Positions 11,421-21,899 of a stretch of DNA of 64,000 bases are shown here, piece after piece. Where the stretch lies: contig CAHIKZ030005437.1 of assembly GCA_903632075.3 (NCBI GenBank), positions 756,501 to 820,500 on the forward strand, read 5' to 3'. Made by a program: the position numbers and the translations under genes. How positions within the stretch are numbered: the stretch's first letter is position 1; the number at the start of each line of letters is the position of its first letter. The stretch is from Acanthosepion pharaonis (taxonomy: Eukaryota > Mollusca > Cephalopoda > Sepiida > Sepiidae). Below the pieces are notes generated by a model, which had not been told where the DNA came from, did no database searches, and saw nothing but the letters and a program-made list of their open reading frames with translations.

Positions 11421-14216
11421 TTGTGTGAATATCAGTTATCTATTCACACATACCGCCTTATGATTACTATTGCTTATACATATATAATGTGTGTGTATCC
11501 GCAATCGTGATCACCGTAGCACAATGCGTAACAAACTTGTTTTACAGATCCATTAGTCGTTACTCTTATGCTGCATTAAGTTTAACTTGGTAAAATAATT
11601 AAATCTTATCACTTGATGAAATTAGAAAAGAGAACTTATCTACTAAAAACTCTTCTGTTTGCCAAAATGCTCTCTGACTGGATTGTAGAGAGGACATCAC
11701 CAAAGCAAAACAGTTACTACTTTAAAACACACTCATCTTTCGGGCAACAGATTTTGTCACCCAAGGAACTTCTCTATTTGAAGCAATCCTCAGAGATTGT
11801 ACAGAAATAATCAACGACGTAAAACCGGAGCTCCCTCTGGTGGCCAGACTTTCTCTTGAAGTTGCTTTGGAACTTTCCTATCGCTAGCTTTTGATATGCA
11901 CCTCCGAAATATTCATTCGTGAAGTTAAGCTTTATGATCATATTAATTTTAATTTTTTGCATTAGTAGTTACCAGTAAGTCTAAAAAATCATAGCGTTTT
12001 CTAAATAACATAGCATTTTTATATTTTAAAAATAAAGAAATAGGAAGTAAATTACATGACAAACTTTTAAAATTATGGTTTATCAATTCAAAATTTTATA
12101 TATGCTTGGTAAAGCAAATGTTCATTTTTAAATTAAAAAGCAACTCACTATTTCTGTAGAATATTCCGATTCTTCCTTTGTTTATCATTTACTTTTGTTT
12201 TGTTTTATTACATTGTCACTTATACATTATGAAATGCACAAAGTCCGGCAATTATTTAAGACATAAAAACAACGTATAAACATAAAATGTCTTAAATTAT
12301 CACTTATACATTGCAGTGAATTGTCTTTGAAAGATCGTAACATAAAATTGAGCGTGGCTAAATATTGATTGTAGCGAGTATATTCCAGCCAAAAGATTGG
12401 CGTCGATTACATTGTCTATAATTTGAGAAGGATCGTTAACATTTCAGTGTTCTTGACGCTGTTACCTTTCTACCGATTTATTCGGCATTAGGCCCATGAC
12501 GAGGGACATGTGCCTTATCCGTAAGAAAAAATAAAATTTATTCCGGAAATTGCGACAGAATATGGTTCGTCTATTAGCAAACGAAATCAGAATTTCCAAT
12601 CATATAAGCAAGCGAGTTCAATCTATACACAGTTCTTTCAACACCTTTGCCAATGATTAAGTATCTTGACAACATGGAGGGCATGCGTACTCTTATGACG
12701 CGGAGAGCTATGCTGGCAGGAATTTATCTCTTGATATGTTTAACCTTACCAAACAGTTCAATGGGTAGGAGTTAGTAAAAACCTTCGAGAGAAGAAAAAA
12801 TGCTGGAGCGGACAGCAACTCTCTAATTCCATGGATAGGGAAGCGTAAGAAGACTGATATATTGGCTTGATATGTATTAATCAATGGCGGCTGAGGAGCG
12901 ATATAGTCAGCTACAACGTTGTGGACCAACCGATTCTAATTAGTTCACTACGTCATTTGCTTGTAGCATTTGATACTACTAGTTCTGAATCATATTTACA
13001 TTGCGTAAATGCAACTGAAAAACATAACTAGTAAATCCACTTCTTGATACCACATCGCTTGTTGCATGGGTCAAAAAGAAGCGCATTTCTCTGCGATACT
13101 TATGGTGACAGACATAGAGAAGAAACTTGTTAATGGTGTTCGAGTTCCGTCGAATAAAGGAGAGATATGAGCAATACATTTTCTGTCGCCAATTTGTATA
13201 AAAATATTTCCCTTTTCTTTTACCCTGACCAGTATGGAAGAATTTATTGACTGAAACTTTGTAGTAATCTCATCAAGAAGAAAACGGGGATTGTTTTGTT
13301 TTTGTTTTTTTTTTCGATTGGATTGCTATTGGGTTTTATTTTATGACTAAGTGACATCGTCAGTTTTTCTCTCCCCAAAGAGCCATAAATGGAGGCAGCC
13401 TTATAAAGACAATATTGATTTAATATGGTTTATTGACAGTGAAGCAAACATTAAACACGGAATAGACAAGTCTGACTAAAAATATAGAGATCATTCTTGT
13501 GGTGTTGTCAACCTTATGGATGTGATAGTTGCATTTTCCCCGAAATAGTTGTATATGATATTCGTTATCGAGCTACGGTTAAATACTAGGATTTCGAATG
13601 TTGATTTTCAAGGCTGTCTCTCAAATAAAGATTTGTCACAGCACGATCATTTTGGCCACTAAATCAGCCTTAACTTTGACTAAGATCATTTTATTAAGTA
13701 ACATGAAAGCAGCTGATAAGAAGGAAAAAGCTAAGCGAATCATCCTTTTCAATATATTTCATTCCTTTTTTTAGCCTATTTAGCGAAAAAGAAAAAAACT
13801 TGAAGAGGAACTGAAGTGTTTTTCTCTTCACTATACAAGTGAACATTAGTCATGTATACTTATAAATATTTTCTTTTTCGAAACAAGGAAAAATGTCACT
13901 CGTCTAATAACACTGCTGATATTCTATGAAATTGTCAATATTTGAAAGATGCTAATCGTAATGTCAATTTTAAAAATGTATAGCACAAAGTCGACTTGCT
14001 AGTTGTCGATTTCAAAGTACTTAGCCTATCAAATTCAATCATCTACTATAGAAAATCAATAAGATTTTAGCATGGAGTAATTATCAAGATGGTATTTTTC
14101 AATTAAATGATTTAATGTACAGAAGACGTTCTTTTTGCCTTAAAATAGACAATCACTCTACGTTTCAGTAAACCAAGATGATGATTATTGTTGTTTACAG
14201 ACTATGAAGCAGTTCT
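11421..14216. other. No gene recognised
   Basis: AT-rich DNA with only short frames, such as 65 codons at 11613-11810. I see no transposon ends, arrays or RNA genes. Confidence 0.45.
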
Positions 14217-14217
14217 T

Positions 14218-14261
<44 letters not shown>

Positions 14262-14267
14262 TAAGTA

Positions 14268-14333
<66 letters not shown>

Positions 14334-14334
14334 A
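14217..14334 (+). repeat. Compound microsatellite (GTAA)n-(AAT)n-(AAG)n
   Basis: Three perfect arrays follow one another without spacer: a GTAA/AAGT tetranucleotide to about 14264, an AAT trinucleotide to about 14305 and an AAG trinucleotide to 14334. Each motif differs from the next by one substitution or deletion, which suggests stepwise birth from one seed. Confidence 0.95.
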
Positions 14335-14893
14335 ATAGGAACAGAACACCTGATTGAAGTAATGACGTTAAAACTAACTATCTACTTTATGTGATATTTG
14401 ATAGCTATTTTATTAAGCCATAAATTTATCTTTCTCACTTCTGGTAATAACCGTTCTGATGATCAATAGTAATTACTTATTCGTGACTTGGAGTTCTTTG
14501 TACTTTTTCGACTGCATACATTTTCAAGGCTATGTTCAAATTGTAGTTGTTAAAAGAATTAGTGAAGAAAATATGTACTCACATATGAATATCTTTCAGC
14601 CGGTCAATATAAAATGGTATCGTCATTAACAGAAAGACCTAACTTTCAATAAAAAATGCAACTGCTAAATACGAAGCTGGTTTCAGATTAAGACTAAACT
14701 AAGGATTTTTTCGTAAGTACAATAAGAAAGTTTTTTTTAATTTCCAGTTGTATTTAATCACAAAACAAAAATTCAAAATTCAGCATCTTTACTTTCAAGA
14801 AAACAATGGGTCGTAAGTTGATTGTAGACTTAACGACGTGTTAAAATTATTACATTAGAATTTGATTCTCACAAATCGTCTTTCATGTCCTTT

Positions 14894-15330
14894 AAGGTGT
14901 ATTGCTTTCAAAGGAGGCGAGCCGAGTAGACGCTGTCGGGATATTTTCATTTATATTCATTTATATCCACGCAATCAATACAGATCAATATTTTTACAGA
15001 TATAATTTGGAGCACAATTAAGATAACGGAACGGAACCAAAATCGATATTCTATCTCAATTAAGCAATAAATATAGAACGAGAAAAAAAACCCATTTGCA
15101 TTGATCCCATTTAAACAGAATAGGACACTACAAACATTGATTGCCGACAAGCAAATGCTAATCAGGTGATGACCTTAACAAAAGCAAAAGAGGCCTCTCA
15201 ATAAGAAACAGCTTTTCAAAAGTGTTAAAAATTACTGTAAATTCATGAGGTGTCATTTTTTCATTGGGTTTAATTATTGACTATCGTTAATGTTAGATTT
15301 CAACAAAGAAAAAAGATCAATACAATTTCC
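14894..15330 (+). repeat. Dispersed repeat D1, copy 1
   Basis: A segment of about 430 bp is repeated in the same orientation at 20689-21120. Long shared blocks include the stretch from GTGTATTGCTTTCAAA through ATATCCACGCAATCAATACA and a central block ending CCCATTTGCATTGATCCC. The copies differ by scattered substitutions and small indels; I judge roughly 85-90 percent similar by eye. It has no readable protein and no obvious TG...CA or inverted ends, so it is probably an uncharacterised non-autonomous repeat or part of a larger element. Confidence 0.9.
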
Positions 15331-15594
15331 TTTAGAAAAACTTGCAAAAGCAAATATAAAGTTTCTGAATTTCTGTGATTAAAAGTTATCATTGTTTACA
15401 TTTATTATCTTTGTACTAATGTCCTCATTCTTATAACAATATCCCGGTTAGTGTGCTCTTCAGCTTGCTTCAGTATTTCTCCATCGTATTACTTACATAG
15501 AATTTTGAACTGAATCATTTATTTATATTTAATTTAACTGAAGAAAAACTGGATTTTCACTTATCGCATTGAATGTTTGTCATCTCAGGGAGGG

Positions 15595-16215
15595 CCCCGT
15601 GCCTGGAGCGCCTATTGGTACTTATTCAACCCTGACCTGAAGTGGCACCTGTACATACAATCCATCGCTATGGATGCTGGGAGAATGATCGGTTCCCTGT
15701 AATTATTCAGTAAATAACTGACTCTTCGTGCTATCTGATACCTTTATATGAGCCATATAAGACTTAAAATGGAATACTGCTGCTATATATGAGCTTTCCA
15801 GTCTCCGTAGTGTCCAAAAGCGTCTCCGAGTCTTACTAGATGATGAATTATTTCCAACCCTACCAGCCCTTTCCCACAAACAAAATATCGCAAGCCTCTC
15901 GAGGCTCTATCACTATTTCCAAGGAAAATGTTCAGACAAACTACATTCCTTAGTTCCACCAGTTCTAAAGCCTCACGGTTAAGACCCGCCACACTCCGCA
16001 CATTGTAGCGAAATGCTCACATTCCATTCGTGTTTCATTAGTGAGATGTAAGTTCCACTCAAGAAGCTTCCCCGATCTCTATAATCTTGACCTTTTAAAG
16101 TCTAGGGTCAACCGCTATCTCTCCACCCCACGATATCCCCGTAAACTGTATCTCTTACACTGCAACCCTCTACTTCGAGTGGCTTTTCTGCTTTGGGTAA
16201 CGTGAACATCATTGG
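15595..16215 (+). mobile_element. Non-LTR retrotransposon (Jockey/CR1-type, second family), RT C-terminus
   Basis: Plus-strand frames give DLKWHLYIQSIAMDAGRMIG and SL, then, across frameshifts, SLQSPVLSKS, LLDDELFPTLPALSHKQNIA, SLSRLYHYFQGKCSDKLHSL, VPPVLKP and finally KVxGQPLSLHP. These correspond in order to the conserved C-terminal blocks of Jockey/CR1-group RTs (LxWxxHIxxIAxxASRxIGSL, LSHRRxVASLSLFYRYxxGxCSDEL, FKSRVNRYLS). The 5' part, including the YADD motif, is absent. The sequence differs clearly from the family at 6 kb and 51 kb (CSDKLHSLVPP and a different tail), so this is another lineage. The tail continues to about 16215 with a segment related to 35195-35300. Confidence 0.8.
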
Positions 16216-16611
16216 GCGAGAATATCATGTGTAAGAGCAAAGGCTTCAGCATTAGAAGCAATAAGAATGTGAAGACAAAGGAGGTCAAGCGAAACAGCAG
16301 GGTTGCAGTCGCATGCAAGCAATAGACACTTTAGATCATAGTTCTAGAGACGGTGTTGCTCCACGTAATCAGAAAGGTTTAAAGCGTTTATTCATGAAAT
16401 TTGTGGTATAATTGTTGTGAATTCAATCGTTGGGCCGGGTAGTACATATTCATACTAAAGTGAAAACACGGTGAGCGGTAACTGAGCAGTACTAAAAACA
16501 AACAAAACGAGATATCTTAATACTTGGACAGTACAACGGAGACAATATCCTTTTTAGATTAAATAAATGGGTCAGTTAGAAATTCTCTGACAAATCACCA
16601 GATCGACATAT

Positions 16612-16695
16612 ACTCAAAGAATGCTGAAGGGCACAAGGGCCGAAACTTTGGGATAACAATAACGAGGAAGACATTAGTCCGAATGCAAATCAGTA
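16612..16695 (+). repeat. Penelope-like element 3' terminal remnant
   Basis: The order CTGAAGG, GGGCCGAAAC, GAGGAAGACATTAGTCCGAA aligns with the PLE terminus at 20453-20530 (CTGAAGA, GGCCGAAAC, GATGAGGACAATAGTCTGAA). Only the terminal block is left. The hammerhead-like core has a changed last base (CTGAAGG) and is probably inactive. Confidence 0.65.
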
Positions 16696-17315
16696 AATAA
16701 AAGCAGACATAGATTTTTCTAAAAATCGGATAAATTTACTTTACTTATTTCGAGACTGAAATAATAAATGTGTCTTGAATTTACTATTGAAGTTGATTTA
16801 TTAGACATATCCATCTAATCATCTTTTCCCCCTTGGAGGAGTTTCCGCATCATGCAACGACATGAATAAAATGTTCAAATACGAGAGTAAAAACGAAAAA
16901 GACCAAGCAATTTTCTAAATTCCCATCCGTTATTCTCTAGAAAGAGGATAATGAATGAACAGATTATAACTTGAAGTAATCTTACTTTTGAATGAATCTG
17001 AAGGACTTGGTTTTCACCGCTCCAGGGCTAACTATTGACTAGATGATGAATGACACCTTCTCTAACTGGTAAGTGAAATGCTTCATGCCCAGCCTGGAAT
17101 TTGATACACTTTTCAACTCAAAGAATTCTTCCTCTCTTCAAGTAGTTTGTCTATCTTTCTAGATCAAAATGCTATATCCACTCGAGTTAAGTGGTTATTC
17201 CAAAACCCGGAATGTTATGACTGGATCAACAATATCATTCAGTTGTTGTCACGCGATCAGTAGTTTCACGGCTTGGCATTATGTAACAAAATAGCTGGCA
17301 CCAAAAACTTTCTTT

Positions 17316-18565
17316 TATTTGCTCTCTCTGCATCTCCTTTAGTTGCTTGCTCTCTCTGTTGCTCCCCTTGCTTGCTGCTCTCTCTCTCTCTCTCTCTCCT
17401 TGTTCCCTTTTTCTCTCTCTCCTTGTTCGTTTGCTCTCTCTTTCTCTTTTCCTTGCTCGCTTGCTCTCTCTCTCTCTCTCTTTCTGTTTCCTTGATCGCT
17501 TGCACTCTTACTCTCTTTCTCTCCCTTTACTCACTTGCTCTATCGCTTTTTATCTCCTTGCTCGCTTTCTCGCTCTCTCTCTCTCTCTCTCAACTTCCTT
17601 GCTTGCTCTCTATTCTTGATCGCTTGCTTTCTCTCTCTCTCTTTCCTTGCTCACTTGCTCTCTCTCTCTCACTCTCTCTCTCTCTCTCGTTCTCCCTCCT
17701 TGCTCGCTTGCTCTCTTTCTCTCTCCTTGCTGGCTTGCTCTTTTTCTCTTTCTTTCTCTCAGCTTGCTCGCTTGCTCTCTCTCTCTCTCCTTGCTCGTTC
17801 TCTCTCTCTCTCTCTCTTTCCTTGTTAGCTTGCTCTCTCTCTCTCTTTCTATCTACTTGCTCGCATGCACACACTTTCTCTCTCCCTTTACTCACTTGCT
17901 CTCTCTCTCTCTTTTTATCTCCTTGTTCGCTTGCTCTCTCTTTCTCTCACACCTTACTTTCTTGCTCTCTATTCTTGATCGCTTGCTCTGTCTCTCTCTT
18001 TCTTTCTCCTTACTCACTTCTTCTCTCTCTCTCTCTCTCTCTCATTGCTCGCTTGCTCTTTTTCTCTTCCTTCCTCTCTCCTTGCTCTCTATCTCTTTCT
18101 GTCTCCTTGCTCTCTATCTCTTTCTATCTCCTTACTATTTCCTTGCTCGCTCGCTCGCTCTTTCTTTCATCGATCACTTGCTCTCTCTCTATCTCTCTCT
18201 CTCTCTCTCTCATCGATGACTTGCATTCTCTCTCTCTTTCTCTCCTCGTTCGCTTGCTCTCTCTCTATCTCTCTCTTTCTCTCCTGGCTTGCTTGCTCTT
18301 TCTTTCTCTCCTGGCTTGCTTGCTCTTTCTTTCTCTCCTATCTATCTCTTTCTCACCTACTCTCCCTCTCTCTCCTACTCTTTCTTTCTCTCTCCTAGCT
18401 CGCTTGCTCTCTCTCTTTCTGTGTCTCTCTCTTCGCTCGCTTGCTCTCTCTCTGTCTGTCAATCTCCTGGTTCACTTGCTCTTTCTCTCTGTCTCTCTTC
18501 TCGCCCGCTTGCTCTCTCTCTCTTTCTCTCTCCTAGATCTCTTGCTCTCTCTCTCTATCACTTTC
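17316..18565 (+). repeat. 1.25-kb CT-rich minisatellite-like array
   Basis: Runs of CTCTCTCT of varying length are interrupted by a recurrent CCTTGCTCGCTTGCTCTCT-type unit at irregular spacing, dozens of times. Because CT and the unit contain few stop codons, a 432-codon frame is open on the plus strand (LACSLSLSLS repeats), and other frames on both strands are also long. The protein is pure Leu/Ser/Cys low complexity and changes register between frames, so I call the array and not a gene. The array ends directly against a PLE terminal remnant at 18571. Confidence 0.95.
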
Positions 18566-18570
18566 TTTTG

Positions 18571-18620
18571 AATATCAAAATAAAGACGAGGACAACAGTT
18601 CGAACAATGTAAATTGTACA
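18571..18620 (+). repeat. Penelope-like element terminal tail adjoining the CT array
   Basis: AATATCAAAATAAAGACGAG and the following GACAACAG...AATGTAAA match the last about 50 bases of the PLE at 20495-20545 (AATATGGCGACAAAGATGAG, GACAATAG, AATGTAAA). The CT-rich array is immediately 5', with only CACTTTCTTTTG between them. The array may have grown from a short CT run next to the insertion. Confidence 0.6.
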
Positions 18621-19290
18621 AATAGTTACAATAAGATGGAGACATTTTTCTCTTGTTTCAAACATTTTTTCTTTTCGATTGCTAACGAATTCAGCAGATT
18701 CTAACTTTTAAAAAATGAGAAAACTTAGCTGTCTTCAGACAATAACCACTTCTGCCGAATTGGCGCTATGCACTTTCTCGTAAAATGTTCTTCCTTTTAT
18801 GAGTTAGACAGTTATAAATGTGCTTAATTCTCGTTCGAGTTTGAAGCATGTTTCAAATATAGTCTGTGTATTCTAGAAATAAAAATAGAAATTCGGGATA
18901 TGATTATTTAATATACTGGAGCGTTTTCATAAGATGAATAACTGAATCTCGCAACTTTTAAGTCTGGACTCAATTACAAGACGAGAAAAGATAATTTGAT
19001 GCAATTCCGATTATTAAAGAAATCATCTAATTAATTCTGTGTCTCTACAGAGAAATGATAAGAGCAATTAAATCTGAACAAGATTTTTCACTTTTTGGAT
19101 GCGTTGATAAAAGTACTTGGAGATAGCATGGCTTTGAATTAATATAATTTTACACTACGTCAAAATTTATGCTTCATTAGAAATTATTTTTTATGCAAAG
19201 CATTGATTGACTTGTTTATTATGATTTATCGACCATTTGCAGGTTGTAAATACATTTCCAAGTATATGTGCGCATATGTGAAGATAATGA
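18621..19290. other. No gene recognised
   Basis: AT-rich sequence with no repeat structure or coding signal that I can see. Confidence 0.45.
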
Positions 19291-19292
19291 AC

Positions 19293-19362
19293 CTGACTGG
19301 AATTAGAACTCGACTCTCTGATCTACAATTCAGAGTCGATATATATTACACCACCTCCCATT
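19293..19362 (-). repeat. tRNA-derived SINE-like head, copy 2 of a shared family
   Basis: On the minus strand a B-box-like GAGTTCTAATTCC lies about 45 bases downstream of a tRNA D-arm-like start. The plus-strand translation contains TGIRTRLSD, exactly as does the antisense of the SINE head at 47283-47350, which shows shared nucleotide sequence (CTGGAATTxGAAC...CGGCTCTCxGAT type). It is too diverged from a tRNA to be functional. Confidence 0.5.
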
Positions 19363-19631
19363 CAAGCTTACAACCCCTGGTGGTTACCAATCTAGGTACT
19401 AACCAGCCTTCATTTAAACAAAAGTTTCTTCCTTAATATAATAAAAAGTAATTATTCAGTACTACGGACTGATATTTAATCAAAATGGAATCAATGCAGA
19501 TGGTATCTGTTTATATTTCTGAGATGAGGTATTATGTACGTTATTTACATTATTCGGACTATTGTCCTCATCTTTGTCGCCAATTTCCACTAAAGCTGGG
19601 ATAGGCAGACACAATAGGAGGACAACAACAC

Positions 19632-20110
19632 TCAGAAAACAGTCTGCCTGCCTTGTATGACGGGGTTATTACAGAAAATACAAAGGATCTGCGGTTCATA
19701 TAACATCAAGACAACCTTCAAAAGCTTGACGACACTTCGCAGATATCTCTCCCGTGTAAGACCCCCCCCATAGATGAGAACATGACTAAAAACTGTGTGT
19801 ACGCTATCCTGTGCAGCTGCGGAAAGAAATATAAAGGGGAGACAGGCCGCCCTCTTAAGGTAAGGCTTCAAGAACACCAGAAAGCTGTAACACGTGGGGA
19901 AGTGGAAAAATCAGGCGTGGCTGACCACATATGGAGAGAGAAGAGAGACCACCGCCCTCTGTAAGATCAGGTTGAGATCATAGACAAAGAACACCATTGG
20001 AAAATTCGTAAACTTAAGTATTCAGCACATATGCTAGGCCACAAAAATCTCCTGAGCCGACCAAGCATAGAAATGAATACATATGGGAACCAGTAATAAG
20101 GAGTACCAGA
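19632..20110 (+). pseudogene. PLE RT tail and GIY-YIG endonuclease, broken
   Basis: The frame for the endonuclease starts near 19782 (MTKNCVYAIL) and reads CSCGKKYKGETGRPLKVRLQ, EHQKAV and VADHIW, which are the GIY-YIG blocks (VYAI / YKGET), the catalytic-helix arginine region and the C-terminal histidine block. It is stopped at HRPL, then continues as DQVEIIDKEHHWKIRKL and NLLSRPSIEMN in the same general frame. The 5' side is a decayed RT tail (NLQKLDDTSQISL). RT and endonuclease frames are separated at an eight-C run (19765-19772); the other copy is also out of frame at a C-rich run there. GIY-YIG nucleases nick DNA for element insertion. Confidence 0.88.
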
Positions 20111-20267
20111 GAAAAGCGATAATAGCAACAAAAATTGCAATATGAGCTCAGGTAAAAACATGCAATGATAACAGCAAAAATTGCAATATGAGCACTGGCA
20201 AAAATGGTTGCCGAAGATATTAGGTCTATAATACCCAGAAATTCATACACAGATGTTATCAAGTACA

Positions 20268-20345
20268 CATGGCACAGTAGATAAAGACGTTAGTTAGATC
20301 TAGTGACAGGACCCAAAGAGTTTGAGTTCAATATCCGGTTAAGGC
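20268..20345 (+). other. tRNA-like (SINE-head-like) block in the PLE 3' UTR
   Basis: ATGGCACAGTAGATAAAG resembles a pol III A box and GAGTTCAATATCCGG resembles a B box about 45 bases later. The block reads like a tRNA-derived SINE head inside the element's 3' UTR. The sister copy at 59870-59950 (minus) holds the same block in better condition (TAGCACAGTGGATAAAGG and GAGTTCAATACCCGG). Confidence 0.6.
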
Positions 20346-20446
20346 AGTGGAGAACTTTCAGAGGGAAAATTAACAGGAGATAACTGATAATTAACATGGA
20401 ACAGTTGACCCCAGTGAGCAAAATAAAGGGTTCAGTTCCACATTCC

Positions 20447-20495
20447 AACCACCTGAAGAACGCCGAAGCGTACAAAGGCCGAAACGTTGTAATAA
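20447..20495 (+). ncRNA. Degenerate hammerhead-like motif at PLE 3' end
   Basis: The core pieces CTGAAGA (20453-20459) and GAAAC-GTT (20481-20488) are in order with about 21 bases between. Stem II is poor (GCC with GGC, with unpaired bases next to the core), stem III would be AC/GU with no loop, and stem I is only 2 bp. Its position, about 60 bases from the element terminus, fits hammerheads described in Penelope-like elements. It is probably inactive. Confidence 0.35.
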
Positions 20496-20688
20496 ATATG
20501 GCGACAAAGATGAGGACAATAGTCTGAATAATGTAAATAATGTACAATGCAGATGGGTTTAATCAAAAGCTAAGGTGCAAAAGATATGATTGTTGATCCA
20601 ATTTTATGACATCCAAGGATCTTCAACAGATAGTACAGTTAACAATGTCCACTTATTACAAATATTACGTTAGACATTGATTCACCGT

Positions 20689-21120
20689 AAGGTGTATTGC
20701 TTTCAAAAGAGGCGTGCCGAATAGACGCTGTCGGGATATTTCCATTTATATTCATTTATATCCACGCAATCAATACAAATCAATATTTTTACAGATATAA
20801 TTTGGAGCACAATTAAGATATTTGCAACGGAACCAAAATCGATATTCTATCTCAATTAAGCAATAAATATAGAACGAGAAAAAAAAAACCCATTTGCATT
20901 GATCCCATTTAAATAGAACAGGACAGTACGAACATCGATAGCCGATAAACACATGCTAATCAGGGGATGACCTTACCAACAGGAAGAAATGTCTCAAAAA
21001 GACACAGCTTTTCAAGTGTTGAAAATTACTGTACATTTTTGAGGCGTCATTTTTCACTGTGATTGATTATTGTCTGTATAAATGTAACATTAATAATGAA
21101 GAAAACAAATCAATATAATC
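20689..21120 (+). repeat. Dispersed repeat D1, copy 2
   Basis: Direct-orientation partner of 14894-15330 (see there). It begins at GGTGTATTGC after AA and loses similarity near the AT-rich 3' side. It lies about 130 bp to the right of the PLE insertion. Confidence 0.9.
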
Positions 21121-21241
21121 AAATATACTGATTTTCCTATTTGTTTTCTCTCCTTGAAAACTAGCGATTATTAACTATTAATTCCTAGATGGGGGTGAAA
21201 AATTGTTGCATATCTTCTCAAGAGTATGTATGCAAAAGCGA

Positions 21242-21311
21242 ACGTAACGGCTGAAATTTGAACTCAATACGTAAATCCAACATTCTGCGCCGTTAACCGC
21301 TTTGCCACGTA
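21242..21311 (-). repeat. tRNA-derived SINE-like head
   Basis: On the minus strand GTGGCAAAGCGGTTAACGG looks like an A box (TGGCnnAGCGG) and GAGTTCAAATTTCAGCCG looks like a B box 35-40 bases later. Arm pairing is too poor for a functional tRNA. It is isolated, with no recognisable LINE-like tail. Confidence 0.55.
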
Positions 21312-21855
21312 CACATGCAATACGGATTTATCAAATAATGCCTGCAGCTTACAGTTTTATCTTATAGCAAAAATATGAAAATGTAATTTTATGTAGTTCA
21401 TTTAAACATTAAGATAAGGATATCAAATTCCCCTCATAATATTTATTATAGTACACAACAAAGCCAGATGGGGAAATTGAAAGCAGGAATCATTTCAGTG
21501 GGAAGGTTCTGCCTGTTTAGTAAATCAGGATTCGATATCCTGAACTTTTCCCATGGTTCGAACACAGATTACTGGGGACGTTTGAAAATACACAAGCAAC
21601 TAAGGTTCTTAAGACTTTATTATCTCCGATGCTGGTCATCTCTCAGTATTTTGTTTTTCTCACCTGTCCGAGGTCGCACACAACTGAGCCGCACTCTGCC
21701 CGAAGACAGAGATGCTGCTGAGAGATGCTAAACCCTACCTGGCATGCGCCAGGTAAGAACAACACCGTGCATTAATCGCCACATTTTACGGAAGCCACAA
21801 CAGCAACGTCGAACGTATTGGTAGCTGTTGCTCACAGTGAAGTCGATGCAACTTT

Positions 21856-21899
<44 letters not shown>

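Larger units (their letters stand above)
19504..20544 (+). mobile_element. Penelope-like retroelement, 5'-truncated copy with inverted 3' tail at its left end
   Basis: The 12-bp CAATGCAGATGG occurs just outside both ends (19492-19503 and 20545-20556) and is a target-site duplication. Inside, the left 85 bp (to about 19590) is the reverse complement of the element's own 3' terminus. Next come a fragment of the RT C-terminus, the GIY-YIG endonuclease region, and a 3' UTR holding two direct repeats of an AAAAATTGCAATATGAGC unit (about 20119-20205), a tRNA-like block and a terminal hammerhead-like motif. An inverted piece of the terminus at the 5' boundary is a known feature of Penelope integration products. 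The same family is present at 59680-61378. Confidence 0.93.
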
